64,000 nt of DNA, from positions 244,424,255-244,488,254 of the forward strand of contig JBOZIK010000001.1 in NCBI GenBank assembly GCA_051453625.1, written 5' to 3'. The notes below the pieces were generated by a model. That model had not been told where the DNA came from, made no database searches, and was given only the letters and a program-made list of their open reading frames with translations. The position numbers were made by a program, and so were the translations under genes. Positions 1-10,159 of the stretch are shown piece after piece. Every line of letters starts with the position of its first letter. The first letter of the stretch is position 1. Source of the DNA: Welwitschia mirabilis. Its lineage: Eukaryota; Gnetophyta; Gnetopsida; Welwitschiales.

Positions 1-390
1 AGAAAACTTGAGTATATAAAATATGTTTTTATTAGTAAATATAAGTTAAATTATTTTTAAGTGCTATTTATGTGTAGAAATACCTCTTTTACCGTTTTTC
101 TTTAACTTACTTTAAATGTGCGTGCTCGTAAGAGTTTTTACTTTAGTAGTTCAAGTAACATAAGTATTCTCTAGCTTATTATTTCTTTTATTTGACTTAT
201 AATGTAGCTATATAAATATTGGATAAATATTTATATCTTAACAATTATGCTTGAGGTATACTTTCTTTTATTTACCTTCTCTATACTAGTTCATTAGGAT
301 TGTCATATGAGCATAGAAGAATGTTTTTGGGATTGGCATAGCTTTTGGTATGTTTTAGTTTCTTTAAGTATATTATTAAGATATTATTTG

Positions 391-1174
391 ATACATTTTA
401 AATATTTTTATTACTATTGAAAGAAAAAGAAAATAACATTTCCTTTATCTAGATTTTTATTATTATAATCTTGAAAATAGAAACATTCTTGTATGCTTGC
501 ATTGTTTTTATGGTTGTTTCTATAAAATGAATTCAATGACAATTAGAATTATTATATCTAGGTAAATAATTCATTAAATATTTACATTAGCTAAAATTAT
601 TTGCTTGCATTTGTGTGGTGTATTCATCGAACAAGAGTAAATCAAGACAATTCTAATAAAGTTCATTCCCACACTTGGATTTCAATACTAAGGTGGGTTG
701 CATTGCATTTTTTTTAATAATACCCTTCTATANNNNNNNNNNNNNNNNNNNNNNNNNNNNNNNNNNNNNNNNNNNNNNNNNNNNNNNNNNNNNNNNNNNN
801 NNNNNNNNNNNNNNNNNNNNNNNNNNNNNNNNATACATTTTAAATATTTTTATTACTATTGAAAGCAAAAGAAAAGAATATTTCCTTTATCTATATTTTT
901 ATTATTACAATCTTAAAAATAGAAACATTCTTGTATGCTTGCATTGTTTTTATGGTTGTTTCTATAAAATGAATTAAATAACAATTAGAATTATTATATC
1001 TAGGTAAATAATTCATTAAATATTTACATTAGTTAAAATTATTTGCTTGCATTTGTATGGTGTATTCATCGAACAAGAGTAAATCAAGACAATTCTAATA
1101 ATGTTCATTCCCACACTTGGATTTCATTACTAAGGTGGGTTGCATTGCATTTTTTTTAATGATACCCTTCTATA
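391..1174. other. 100-N gap (733-832) with duplicated flanks
   Basis: The 342 bases before the gap (391-732) are repeated nearly base for base after it (833-1174), with scattered single differences, and only the right copy continues into new sequence. This is the pattern of two overlapping contig ends placed in tandem. A real tandem duplication is possible but less likely given the same pattern at other 100-N gaps. Confidence 0.85.
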
Positions 1175-1610
1175 AGTGGATTTAATCACTACTCTCCTAC
1201 CCTACCCATGTGTGAACTTACTCCGACTTAATATCTTAAGCTTTTACTATCAATGGATTGTGTTGCACCATTAAGAGATGCTTCAAGGAAGTGGCAATCA
1301 TTTGTAAGCATGCATCCACCTCATGTACCTCCTGTCACCTATATTGGGGGTATTTCGAGGTGAACTTAAAGCCTATTAAGTTAAGCCTAGTCATATTTGT
1401 ATAGTTTAAAACTTGAAGTAAAACTAACTCACATCTGAAGGATGGTCAGATATTGAGTTGAAATGCCATTAATTGGAGTTACAACCTCCTATTATATTGA
1501 TTAGGTTTTATCCTTAAAATTTATCCATGTATGTTGATAATAAGTTTATATCTCCTTAACTATTGACAAGATATATTTTATATGACACGAAACTAAGAAG
1601 AAATGGAGGA
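505..1610 (+). repeat. Dispersed repeat R1, left copy
   Basis: From about 505 this sequence matches 59,000-59,610 in the same orientation. Shared landmarks are the stretch around CTTACTCCGACTT (1,212 and 59,254), GCATGCATCCACCTCA (1,306 and 59,344) and TTAAGCC(T/C)AGTCAT (1,381 and 59,418). The artefactual duplication at the 733-832 gap lengthens this copy. I see no long reading frame in it. It could be an LTR or the untranslated part of a retrotransposon; the family is not identified. Confidence 0.7.
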
Positions 1611-2892
1611 TACAAAATTATAACATCACTATTATTTATAAATGAAAATAATCTAGAAATTAACTATAGGTAAATATATAATGCTAATATCATTTTTTTC
1701 TTAGAATATAGAAATGCTAATAAAGGATTAAGTAAAATTTAATCCTAGATTCCACTATATCTATTAGGTAAAAGTATTAAATAAGGAAGGAAGGGAAAAA
1801 AATAGTGCTTATTAGGGTAAGATAAAAGAGGGTCTTACATATACATAACGAGATACTAAGCATTAGGGCTGTAAGTGGTTACTTCCCAATTTTTAAATTA
1901 TAAAAATTAACCTAAGAATTATTAAATAAAAGTAAATAATATGGTCAAGTTTAATATCTTATAAGTAAAAGGAATTATCATAAATGGCTAAATATTTAGA
2001 GTTGATAAAACTTCTATCTTGATATTACTCTTTGAACATTATTTCTAATTATATCATCTTGATTAAGTTACAATTAAATTTCTCTTTCTCATCATGATAA
2101 AAGTAGTGGCATATTCTTAAAATTCTGGTATTTATTTCTTAACTTAAGGAGTTATCAGTAATGGTTATTTTTCAAATTTGAAAAGACTATATATTGTGAC
2201 TAACTTATCTTCTTTTTGTTTATGTTAAAAAAACTTAATTCTTACAGGAATCTTTTTAATGATTATTATTTTGTAAAATAATCAGTTACTATTATGATGA
2301 AACATTATGCACCTAGTGACTAGGCAAAGTAATGATTTAAGGTTATGAAATCATTACCACTTCTTCTTATGATGGTGTCTTTTCATATTATTATGTCTCT
2401 TTATCCCCCACCTCCTCTACTATAATAAGACTTCGTTCTCCTCATATTTTTATGTCTTTAAGAAATCCTTTGTTATCAAACCTTGGTGACTTCAAACTTG
2501 AAGCTTTAAAAACCTTGAGACGTTGGAATCTTAAAAGAGCCTTGAGGTCTTCAGACATTACAACCAAATTAAGGTATTTTCCAACTTAATTCTTGCATCC
2601 TTAATTGGTTCTATTCTTAAATGTATCTTTTTATGCATTCCTTTTTTTTTAAATTTTTTTTATAATCATCTTAAGGTTGTTTAGATGTTTGTTTTATCAC
2701 TTCTTGGTGAATTGCAATCTTGGTCATGAATTCTAGTTTCTATTATTTTCTTGGAAAATCTTTAAAAAATTGAATGAGAATGTTTTTCAAGTTATTATTA
2801 TTAAGAATCTACACTCTTGGAGATATATCTTGCTCATATTTTGTCTAATATCTTGGATTCTTATGATCTTATGGAAATGAGTATTCCATAGC
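1611..2892. other. AT-rich intergenic DNA, nothing recognised
   Basis: No reading frame with a recognisable motif, no clear repeat to other parts of the window. A short T-rich run lies near 2,641. Confidence 0.6.
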
Positions 2893-3104
2893 TCACTGAA
2901 TGAGGTAGTGGATGTGAAAACCCATGGATTATCGAATGAGGGAGTGGAATTGATAGAATCACAAATCACCGAATGAGGCAATGGACTCCATAGATTACCA
3001 AATGAGGTAGTGGACTAAGAGCATATATGAAAGAAATATTACAAGAAATTCACAAATCATAAAATGAGGTAATGGACCGTACAAGTCAGTGAATGAGGTA
3101 GTGA
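2893..3104 (+). repeat. Short tandem array, GAATGAGGTAGTGGA core
   Basis: Six degenerate copies of a 15-base core (GAATGAGGTAGTGGA) start at 2,898, 2,934, 2,971, 3,000, 3,062 and 3,091. Spacing is 29-37 bases, with one double step of 62. Bases before the core (ATYACC or TCACT) are also partly shared, so the repeated unit is about 30-37 bases. No other such array was noticed in the window. Confidence 0.75.
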
Positions 3105-3930
3105 TCGACTATGAAAATATATATGAAAAATTTATAGAAAAACTTATTATTCTCATATCATTTCTGTAAGATCACCGTTTCACGAGAATTCTTAATTCTT
3201 GCCTTATCTATCTTGAGACTAAAAATCCTTCAATCTTTGTCTTATCTGACCTAGACCATACTGAGAGATGTGAAATTTTCACAGTTCTCACTCCATATTT
3301 CTTATGTAAACAAGTGGAAAAACTAAAGCCTAAATACTGACAAGGGCATAAAGCAATGGATATTATCATTCCAATTTATGTTGAAAAATTATTTTGGAGT
3401 CAAACTTGTAGTTCTTTTATGAATCCTAAAATTTTAGTGATGCAATTATTGTGATCTTGAGAATATTTCCCAAACTGAATCATTGATTTTATAGAATCAT
3501 TGACAATTTTAATGCAATCATTATTAGGCAATTATTAGAATTAATCATTATTTTATTATCTCTTGCAATAGGTTATTTTTATTTACGAAACGATGGAATA
3601 TTTAAGGAATTATGGAGGAGAGGACCATATTAAGAGGAAAGTTATAATTCCCACGAGAGGATTCTTTTTCGCAATAAAACAGGATGAATGTAAATTATTT
3701 CAGTAAGTTAATATTTTATTACTTATAATATAGTGTCTTAATGATAGCTATTAATAAAAAGTGAAAATCATTATGGCCATTAATGTAAAAGTGGAGGGTG
3801 TGAAGCATGTGAGATTCAAACCCCCAACCTCTTCCTTGAATTCCCACCTTTTTTATTTATCATTCTAGCAAGAAGCAAACATTAAAAAGAAAAGCTTTTC
3901 GAATATATTTAAGCTATGGCATAGTATATT
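3105..3930. other. Intergenic DNA with a tRNA-like B box near 3,810
   Basis: Mostly featureless. Around 3,800-3,835 the minus strand reads GGGGGTTTGAATCTCACA, close to a tRNA B box (GGTTCGAATCC), which suggests a SINE or tRNA-derived fragment. No matching A box was found at the expected distance. Confidence 0.35.
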
Positions 3931-3935
3931 GCGCC

Positions 3936-3943
3936 TATAAATT
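3936..3943 (+). promoter_or_regulatory. Possible TATA box
   Basis: TATAAATT follows a short GC-rich step (GCGCC) and precedes the only GC-richer, low-repeat stretch in the first 10 kb. If used, transcription would start near 3,965-3,975. This is a sequence-only prediction in AT-rich DNA, where such boxes arise by chance. Confidence 0.3.
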
Positions 3944-3965
3944 AGAAGAAAGTGTAACCGATAGG

Positions 3966-4860
3966 AACCACTCTGTCTTAACACACTACATCCTCTACCA
4001 CGATGCTACCCAAACACGATCATTTATCTTGTACAACATCCACCTTAAATAATAAATTCTTGACTTTAATTAAAGCATCCACCGTCAATTCTTGACTTTA
4101 ATTAAAGTTACTCCACCCCTCTTTCAATTTCTTCTTCTTTTTTTTTCTTTGTAGTTATTCGTGCATTTCTTCTCTCACTCTGGTATTATTCTTCGAGATA
4201 AAGTGCATTTCTTTCAGCCTCTACGCTCCCACATGCCTCCGACGCCCTGTAAGTAACTTGTAACACGAATCATCCATTTTCTGATTCATCTCTGCTGGTT
4301 ATCTTTTCCTAAAACACGAATCATTTGTGATCATAGGCGATGATCCATGGGGGAAACAGTTGCAAAGTAATCGATCCTGCGGCTAAAGTTTAGCTTTCGT
4401 GAGTAGTCCGTAGTTCAGAGAGTTCTTCCCTCAACGTTTTCTTAATTTTGATGAAGTGCGTGGAGGGATTCGATCGTGCAACTCATCAAGACATCGCTCT
4501 GAAACCACAAGAAACGCCTTTGGATTTTGCGTGTCTTCTTTGATTCCTTCCATTTCCTTCAATATTTTCGCAATTTAGTCTTTCCATTATGATTATTTAC
4601 ATTATACAATTTCTATGTCTATGCTCCTACAGTAATTTCTTAAAAGCTTTTACTTCTTTCTTGAAGCAGTTACCTCCTTTTGAGTTGTTCAGACTGTGTC
4701 TTTAATGAGTGCTCACCCATTGATGTCACCGCCTCATCGACGTCTTTAACAGTCCTTTCTACTTGTATATGGCTCCATACCATCTGCCAAGGTTCACAGT
4801 TCTTTCCCTCCTGACAATCGCCACTTCGTGATGTCCGCCGTGGTTTGTTGCTTAAGGGGA
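3966..4860 (+). pseudogene. Possible 5' part of a host gene or its remnant
   Basis: This stretch is clearly richer in G and C than its surroundings and shows no copy elsewhere in the window, so it may be low-copy host DNA. A good splice donor (GTAAGTAA) lies at 4,249 and a possible acceptor (CATAG) ends at 4,336, giving an 88-base intron after a pyrimidine-rich leader. An open frame of 30 codons starts at 4,451 (MKCVEGFDRATHQDI...) and stops at 4,541; short open frames continue to about 4,860, but no frame stays open and I recognise no protein family. It could be a 5' untranslated region with small upstream frames, a truncated gene, or a decayed copy. Downstream (from about 4,950) repeats resume, so any gene is cut short or has a large intron. 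A perfect 21-base direct repeat lies just inside it (4,055 and 4,087). Confidence 0.35.
4055..4107 (+). repeat. 21-bp direct repeat, spaced 32 bp
   Basis: The same 21 bases, starting AATTCTTGACTTTAAT, occur at 4,055-4,075 and 4,087-4,107. CATCCACC precedes and follows the first copy, so the unit is a 32-base tandem pair. Confidence 0.85.
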
Positions 4861-4944
4861 GTCAATGGCAGATAGATTTTATTTTTCTAAACAACTGTCG
4901 TCGAAAAAAATGTGAATGTAACTTAACAAGTAAACTATAGCGGT

Positions 4945-5160
4945 GAAGTTGGCTAATGGAATTCTAATAAAATGGTATGTGAGAGGTCAGGTGTTGAGAT
5001 CTCCATAAGCCCTTTTAGAAAACAATCTCTGAAATAAATTACATTTGGTCTGTAGTATCAAAACACGAATTTTTTTAGCTTTCTTTCAATTCAATTGGTT
5101 TTAGGTGGAAATACTTACTAAGAGGTCTTGTGTTTGATTCTTCTTAACAACATTTTTATT
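4945..5160 (+). repeat. Two tRNA-like (SINE-type) fragments
   Basis: Near 5,090 the sequence TTCAATTGGTTTTAGG resembles a tRNA A box (TGGCTCAATTGGTTAGG) and about 35 bases on GTGTTTGATTCTTCTT resembles a B box (GGTTCGATTCC). An upstream pair, GTTGGCTAATGG (4,948) and GAGGTCAGGTGTTGAGATCTCC (4,989), is a weaker second unit in the same direction. Spacing fits a tRNA-derived SINE head. Tails and target repeats were not resolved. Confidence 0.4.
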
Positions 5161-5571
5161 AATTGAAACCTATGAGTAGTACAAATGTTTATGTATTAGG
5201 CCTAATTATTACTTAATTAAAAATCCATTTGACTTGGCCAAACTATAAGGCTATCTCTCTTATTTCGTGATCATGCTTAGTTTCTTAGCCATTAACTTAT
5301 GCTATTAAATATTATAGCCAAAATCCATTTAAATAATTTCATGACATCTTATTTAAATACTAAATTTTGTCTCTTGCGAGGATTTTAATTAGTCATATGT
5401 GGACTTACTTTCTAAAATTTAAACCTTAGTTTAGATAAACTTAATTTTTAGTTCTAGTTAAGTGTATGCAAATATATAGACATAGTAAATGATGATTATT
5501 ACATGAGTATTACATTGTTGTTTAAGTTTAAACATGTTAGTTATTGAAGAAAAAAATTGGATCTTACATTT

Positions 5572-5583
5572 TGGTATTAGAGC
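5572..5583 (+). other. Primer-binding site, tRNA-Met type, plus strand
   Basis: TGGTATTAGAGC differs by one base from TGGTATCAGAGC, the site complementary to the 3' end of initiator tRNA-Met used by most plant copia elements. The preceding bases ATCTTACA (ending 5,568) end in CA, as an LTR should. So an LTR ends at 5,568 and the internal part of a plus-strand element starts here. No gag-pol follows; minus-strand element C sequence is met from about 5,870. Confidence 0.6.
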
Positions 5584-5866
5584 GAGTTTGAAGTTTTTAG
5601 TGCAGAAAATATGGACATTACATAAGTAGTTTCTAAGGATTTGACTAAGGGATTGTTAAGGTTGTTAGGTTGCTTTCGTGATACATTTTGATTAGTGCTC
5701 TGAGCTACTTATTGGTTAAGATAATAGGCCTAAAGGTTCTCCAATAACTCTTTCTTTGACCATGGGATATTGTTATAGAAGAGGCATTAAAAAGTAGATT
5801 GCACATTTGGGTTATATTATTAGTGTTGTATGATTACTCTCTGTGGATTTCCTCATGGGATTGATT

Positions 5867-7421
5867 TCTTAATGAGGATCTTTATTCATTGTTATCACTA
5901 GTAGTGAGGTCCATGTTGTTGTTTAACAAATCTTTGATTAAATGTCCCAACTTGTCTCGGATCGAGTACATACAAACTTAAACAAGTTTTAGAGGTCCAT
6001 GTTGTCATTTAATAGAACTCTAATTAAATGTCCTAAATTATCTTGGATCCAATACATACAAAAGTTAAACAAGTTGCGAAGAGAGCTCGAAATCAAAATG
6101 GATTATAAATATGATAAAGGGGGTTTAATTCAAGTTTTAGAAGTAAAAATGCCAAAAGGCTAATAGTGCCAGCTTTTTAAGATGTAACAATTTGGAAAAA
6201 AAAATATAGTACTTATAATCATAACTCACAATGTTTCGGTTTACAGGGTCCATGAAATACAAAACGAATAATAAAAACTGCAATAACTTGAAAAACAAAA
6301 CATAGGAAAACAAATCCTAATGATGTTTTCCTTTTTAAAAATTTTAATAAGAAAACTAAAACATATTGAAAATAAGAAACTAACTACTAAAATAAAAATT
6401 ATAAAAATATTTAAAAAAAAAAAGAAGAAAGATGAGTTCTTATTAGTCTTTTAATGCCTTATTTTTCCAATCCTTATTTGGATTGCAACCTATAGAAAAA
6501 TTAATTAAACTTATAATCATAAAAGATTTAATATAAAAAATAATGTTTAGGTTAGTGTGAAAACTAAACAAAACTTATAAAATAGACTAGTTTAGGNNNN
6601 NNNNNNNNNNNNNNNNNNNNNNNNNNNNNNNNNNNNNNNNNNNNNNNNNNNNNNNNNNNNNNNNNNNNNNNNNNNNNNNNNNNNNNNNNNNNNNNNTCTT
6701 AATGAGGATCTTTATTCATTGTTGTCACTAGTAGTGAGGTCCATCATGTTGTTTAACAAATCTTTGATTAAATGTCCCAAATTTTCTCAGATCGAGTACA
6801 TACAAACTTAAATAAGTTTTAAAGGTCCATGTTATCATTTAACAAAACTCTAATTAAATGTCCTAAATTATCGTGGATCCAATACATACAAAAGTTAAAC
6901 AAGTTTCGAAGAGAGCTTGAAATCAAAATGGATTATAAATGTGATAAAGGGGGTTTAATTCAAGTTTTAGAAGCAAAAATGCCAAAAGGCTAATAGTGCT
7001 AGCTTTTTAAGATGTTACAATTTGGAAACAAGATGGTACTTATAATTATAGCTCACAATGTTTTGGTTTACAAGGTCCAAGAAATACAAAGCGAATAATA
7101 AAAACTGCAATAGCTTGAAAAACAAAATGTAGGAAAACAAATCCTAATGATTTTTTTACTTTTTAAAAATTTTAATAGGAAAACTAAAACATATTGAAAA
7201 TAAGAAACTAACTACTAAAATAAAAATTATAGAAATATTAAAAAAAAAGAAGAAAGATGAGTTCTTACTAGTTTTTCGATGCCTTATTTTTCCAATCCTT
7301 ATTTGGATTGCAACCTATAAAAAAATTAATTAAACTTATAATCATAAAAGATTTAATATAAAAAATAATATTTAGGTTAGTGTGAAAACTAAACAAAACT
7401 TATAAAATAGACTAGTTTAGG
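5867..7421. other. 100-N gap (6597-6696) with duplicated flanks
   Basis: 5,867-6,596 (730 bases) and 6,697-7,421 (725 bases) are the same sequence with small differences. The right copy alone continues into the primer site at 7,620. Read as unmerged contig ends, the true sequence contains this block once. Confidence 0.85.
5905..6077 (+). repeat. 87-bp tandem duplication
   Basis: Two copies starting GAGGTCCATGTTGT (5,905 and 5,992) sit head to tail, about 85% alike by eye. The same pair recurs at 6,735 and 6,822 in the duplicated flank. It lies in the 5' leader of minus-strand element C. Confidence 0.75.
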
Positions 7422-7619
7422 TATCATTGGAAACAAACTAGTACCCACCATTAGAAAGAACGAAAATGAAAAGAAATGCTAAAAAAAAGAGGATCAATTT
7501 GGGTATCAATAGAAGGAAGAACTATTAACCATTGGAAGTGCAAAAAACTAAAGAAATAACTAAAAATTATTATAAAAAAGGAAAATTTATATGTCTTTTG
7601 AGAAGCTACCATGCCATTA
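6697..7619 (-). mobile_element. 5' leader of Ty3/gypsy element C
   Basis: Reading from the primer site at 7,637 downward, this A-rich block resembles the untranslated leader of element A (about 28,000-29,424). Shared landmarks are GGACTAGTTTAGG near 29,230 with GACTAGTTTAGG at 7,410, and runs of AAAACTAAAC nearby. No gag reading frame appears before the element is cut off near 5,870. The truncated element is therefore only LTR, primer site and leader. Confidence 0.5.
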
Positions 7620-7637
7620 TCCCCGACAACACCACCA
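7620..7637 (-). other. Primer-binding site for tRNA-Asp (element C)
   Basis: On the plus strand the 18 bases TCCCCGACAACACCACCA match the 3' end of plant tRNA-Asp (TCCCCGGCAACGGCGCCA) at 14 of 18 positions; three of four differences are G to A. On the minus strand this is the site where tRNA-Asp primes reverse transcription. Three A residues separate it from the LTR end, as in elements A and B. Confidence 0.75.
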
Positions 7638-7640
7638 AAA

Positions 7641-9591
7641 TCTATTCATTATTATAATGAACTTCAATAAACTAGGTAAGTACCTAGTATCATTCTTCCA
7701 CAGGGATAAATTGAAAGAAAGTCTTAACAGAAGTAATACAAAATTATCAAACTTGTAATAGATTAAAATAGACAAAAATCAAAAGTGAATTAGGATTGGT
7801 TTAAACTTGATTGATGACATAGAAAAAAGGACTAACTCCAAAGATCTATCTCAAATCATCTAACAATAAACCNNNNNNNNNNNNNNNNNNNNNNNNNNNN
7901 NNNNNNNNNNNNNNNNNNNNNNNNNNNNNNNNNNNNNNNNNNNNNNNNNNNNNNNNNNNNNNNNNNNNNNNNNNNNNNNNNNNNNNNNNNNNNNNNNNNN
8001 NNNNNNNNNNNNNNNNNNNNNNNNNNNNNNNNNNNNNNNNNNNNNNNNNNNNNNNNNNNNNNNNNNNNNNNNNNNNNNNNNNNNNNNNNNNNNNNNNNNN
8101 NNNNNNNNNNNNNNNNNNNNNNNNNNNNNNNNNNNNNNNNNNNNNNNNNNNNNNNNNNNNNNNNNNNNNNNNNNNNNNNNNNNNNNNNNNNNNNNNNNNN
8201 NNNNNNNNNNNNNNNNNNNNNNNNNNNNNNNNNNNNNNNNNNNNNNNNNNNNNNNNNNNNNNNNNNNNNNNNNNNNNNNNNNNNNNNNNNNNNNNNNNNN
8301 NNNNNNNNNNNNNNNNNNNNNNNNNNNNNNNNNNNNNNNNNNNNNNNNTCCAAAGCTCTATCTCAAATCATCTAACAATAAGCCTTTACTTCATCAATAT
8401 CCTAGGAATTCCTATAAGAAAGCTTAAAATATGAAGTAGTGGTGGCTTAGGTTATGATGATATAATTTCATTTAGCATATGGATGTTGGTGAATTCAATA
8501 GTTACTTTAATCCTTCATGACCTTTTATAAGGATGGAAAGTAAGAACTAACGTGCTTAAGATCCATTAAATGAAATAACTACAACTAAGAAGTAAACCTA
8601 AAGAACACACTTAATTATCAAAAGTATTCGACAATGTAGTTACACTCATGTATTTAAAGTATGAGGTTATCACAACTCAAAATTAAGAATGAAAAATACT
8701 ATATTATGAAAAATAGGAATTACATTACATTAATGGAAAAAGATAAGGCCAATATAGACTTCTCAAAATTGGCCTCCAAACTACTTTGCTCCCAAAGGAA
8801 ATTCTTAGAAAGCCATGTTAACTACTGATGCTCTAATGGTTCTAACTATTTCACCAATCAAAGATGCTTACAAATGAAGGCATAAGGTTTCTTTATAAGT
8901 GAATGTTTGGTAGAGGTAGTTGGGAACCTTTGACTTATAGTGGCACATGAGCAGTTATAATGTTTGTCATGTAGCTTTAGTTAGAGTCTTCATCTTCTTA
9001 TGTTAAATAAAGCTTAAGATTTCTCATCTTGTAGTATTAGATGGAATCTTCATCTTCTTATGTTAGGTGGAATATTTCTGTTAGGTGGAGGTTATCATGA
9101 TGAGTATAACACTTGGCCTTTAGATCATGATGTCTTTACTAACTGATGCTATCACCATGTGTTTGCAACATCATCATCATATCACTGGCAGATGTCATTA
9201 ACACATGTCACTTGTACCACTACCACATGCCACTGAAGATACCAATTGTTTTTAATTTAAAAATTAACTAAGCCCCTAACTGAAATGTGATCAATTTCCT
9301 AAGAGGATTCTAAAACATGGCTTTGGATGTATTCTGCTTCAAAGTACCATTGGTGTTTGTAACCTACATAGTAGCACTGGCATTTTAAGCTTCATTATCT
9401 TTAGATCTTAACATATCATCCAAAATGTAAAAAATTATTTGAAATTATTACATGAAAATACATAAGTTCATAAATTATAGTTAAATTGGTTGAAGATATA
9501 AATTTATGATAAAACAACTATTTTAATAGCTTTACCTAAGCTAAATTGGTTAAATATACTTAATCTAAATGCCAATTTTTACATGTTATCA
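7641..9591 (-). mobile_element. LTR of element C (family A-like), minus strand
   Basis: The block between the primer site and TGTTATCA (9,584-9,591) has the layout of the 5' LTR of element A, and its outer end matches it: AATTTTTACATGTTA at 9,574 aligns with the same bases at 19,242 and 31,034. Landmarks near 9,350-9,420 also align with 30,810-30,870. A minus-strand TATA-like box lies near 8,890. It includes a 476-N gap (7,873-8,348) flanked by a 36-base repeat (7,837-7,872 and 8,349-8,384). It is much diverged from the other two copies. Confidence 0.55.
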
Positions 9592-9961
9592 ACTATCATA
9601 GTGCTTTATTTTTTGGATTAATTGAAAACACATTACAGTGGCTAAATTAGTAAAATAGGTAAAAATCTTTGCTATTGAAGACCCTATAAGGAAAACACAT
9701 TTAACCATTAAAAGATATCTTCTGGACCTAGTTTTTAGCGAAGCCTCTTTTTTTTTCACATGTAAATAACATTAACTAAACAATACTACAAAAATGATAC
9801 TTACATAAACTACAATGAAAAAAAATTGTAAAGACTAAGAAAGAAGGGTCATAAAAAAATACAAATCCTAGAAAAATAAAACAAATTATAAAAGAAAATA
9901 ATGCATGCAATGGCATGCACATTCTTAAGACATTACTAAGAAGCTCAATGACCTCTCTTAT
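9592..9961. other. AT-rich stretch, nothing recognised
   Basis: No coding motif. It lies between the outer end of LTR C and a minus-strand tRNA-Met-type primer site, so it may be internal sequence of the element that carries that site. Confidence 0.4.
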
Positions 9962-9973
9962 GCTCTAATACCA
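9962..9973 (-). other. Primer-binding site, tRNA-Met type, minus strand
   Basis: GCTCTAATACCA is the reverse complement of TGGTATTAGAGC, one base off the tRNA-Met site. The next bases AATGTCG place a TG at 9,976, where an LTR on the minus strand would end. The LTR would extend right for at most about 200 bases before the pol fragment of element D begins. Confidence 0.55.
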
Positions 9974-10159
9974 AATGTCGAAACTACAATAAGTAAGATC
10001 TAAAAATCATAATAAGATTTAAAAATGATAATTCTTATTTTGTTTTCATCTTGTTACAACTCAATAAAGCTTGCTTCAGTAGGTAAGCATACCTCACTGG
10101 AATTTCCCTAGGGTTAACTTTTACCTAAGTGTAGTACCATAGTGTAACTCATTCTTCCT

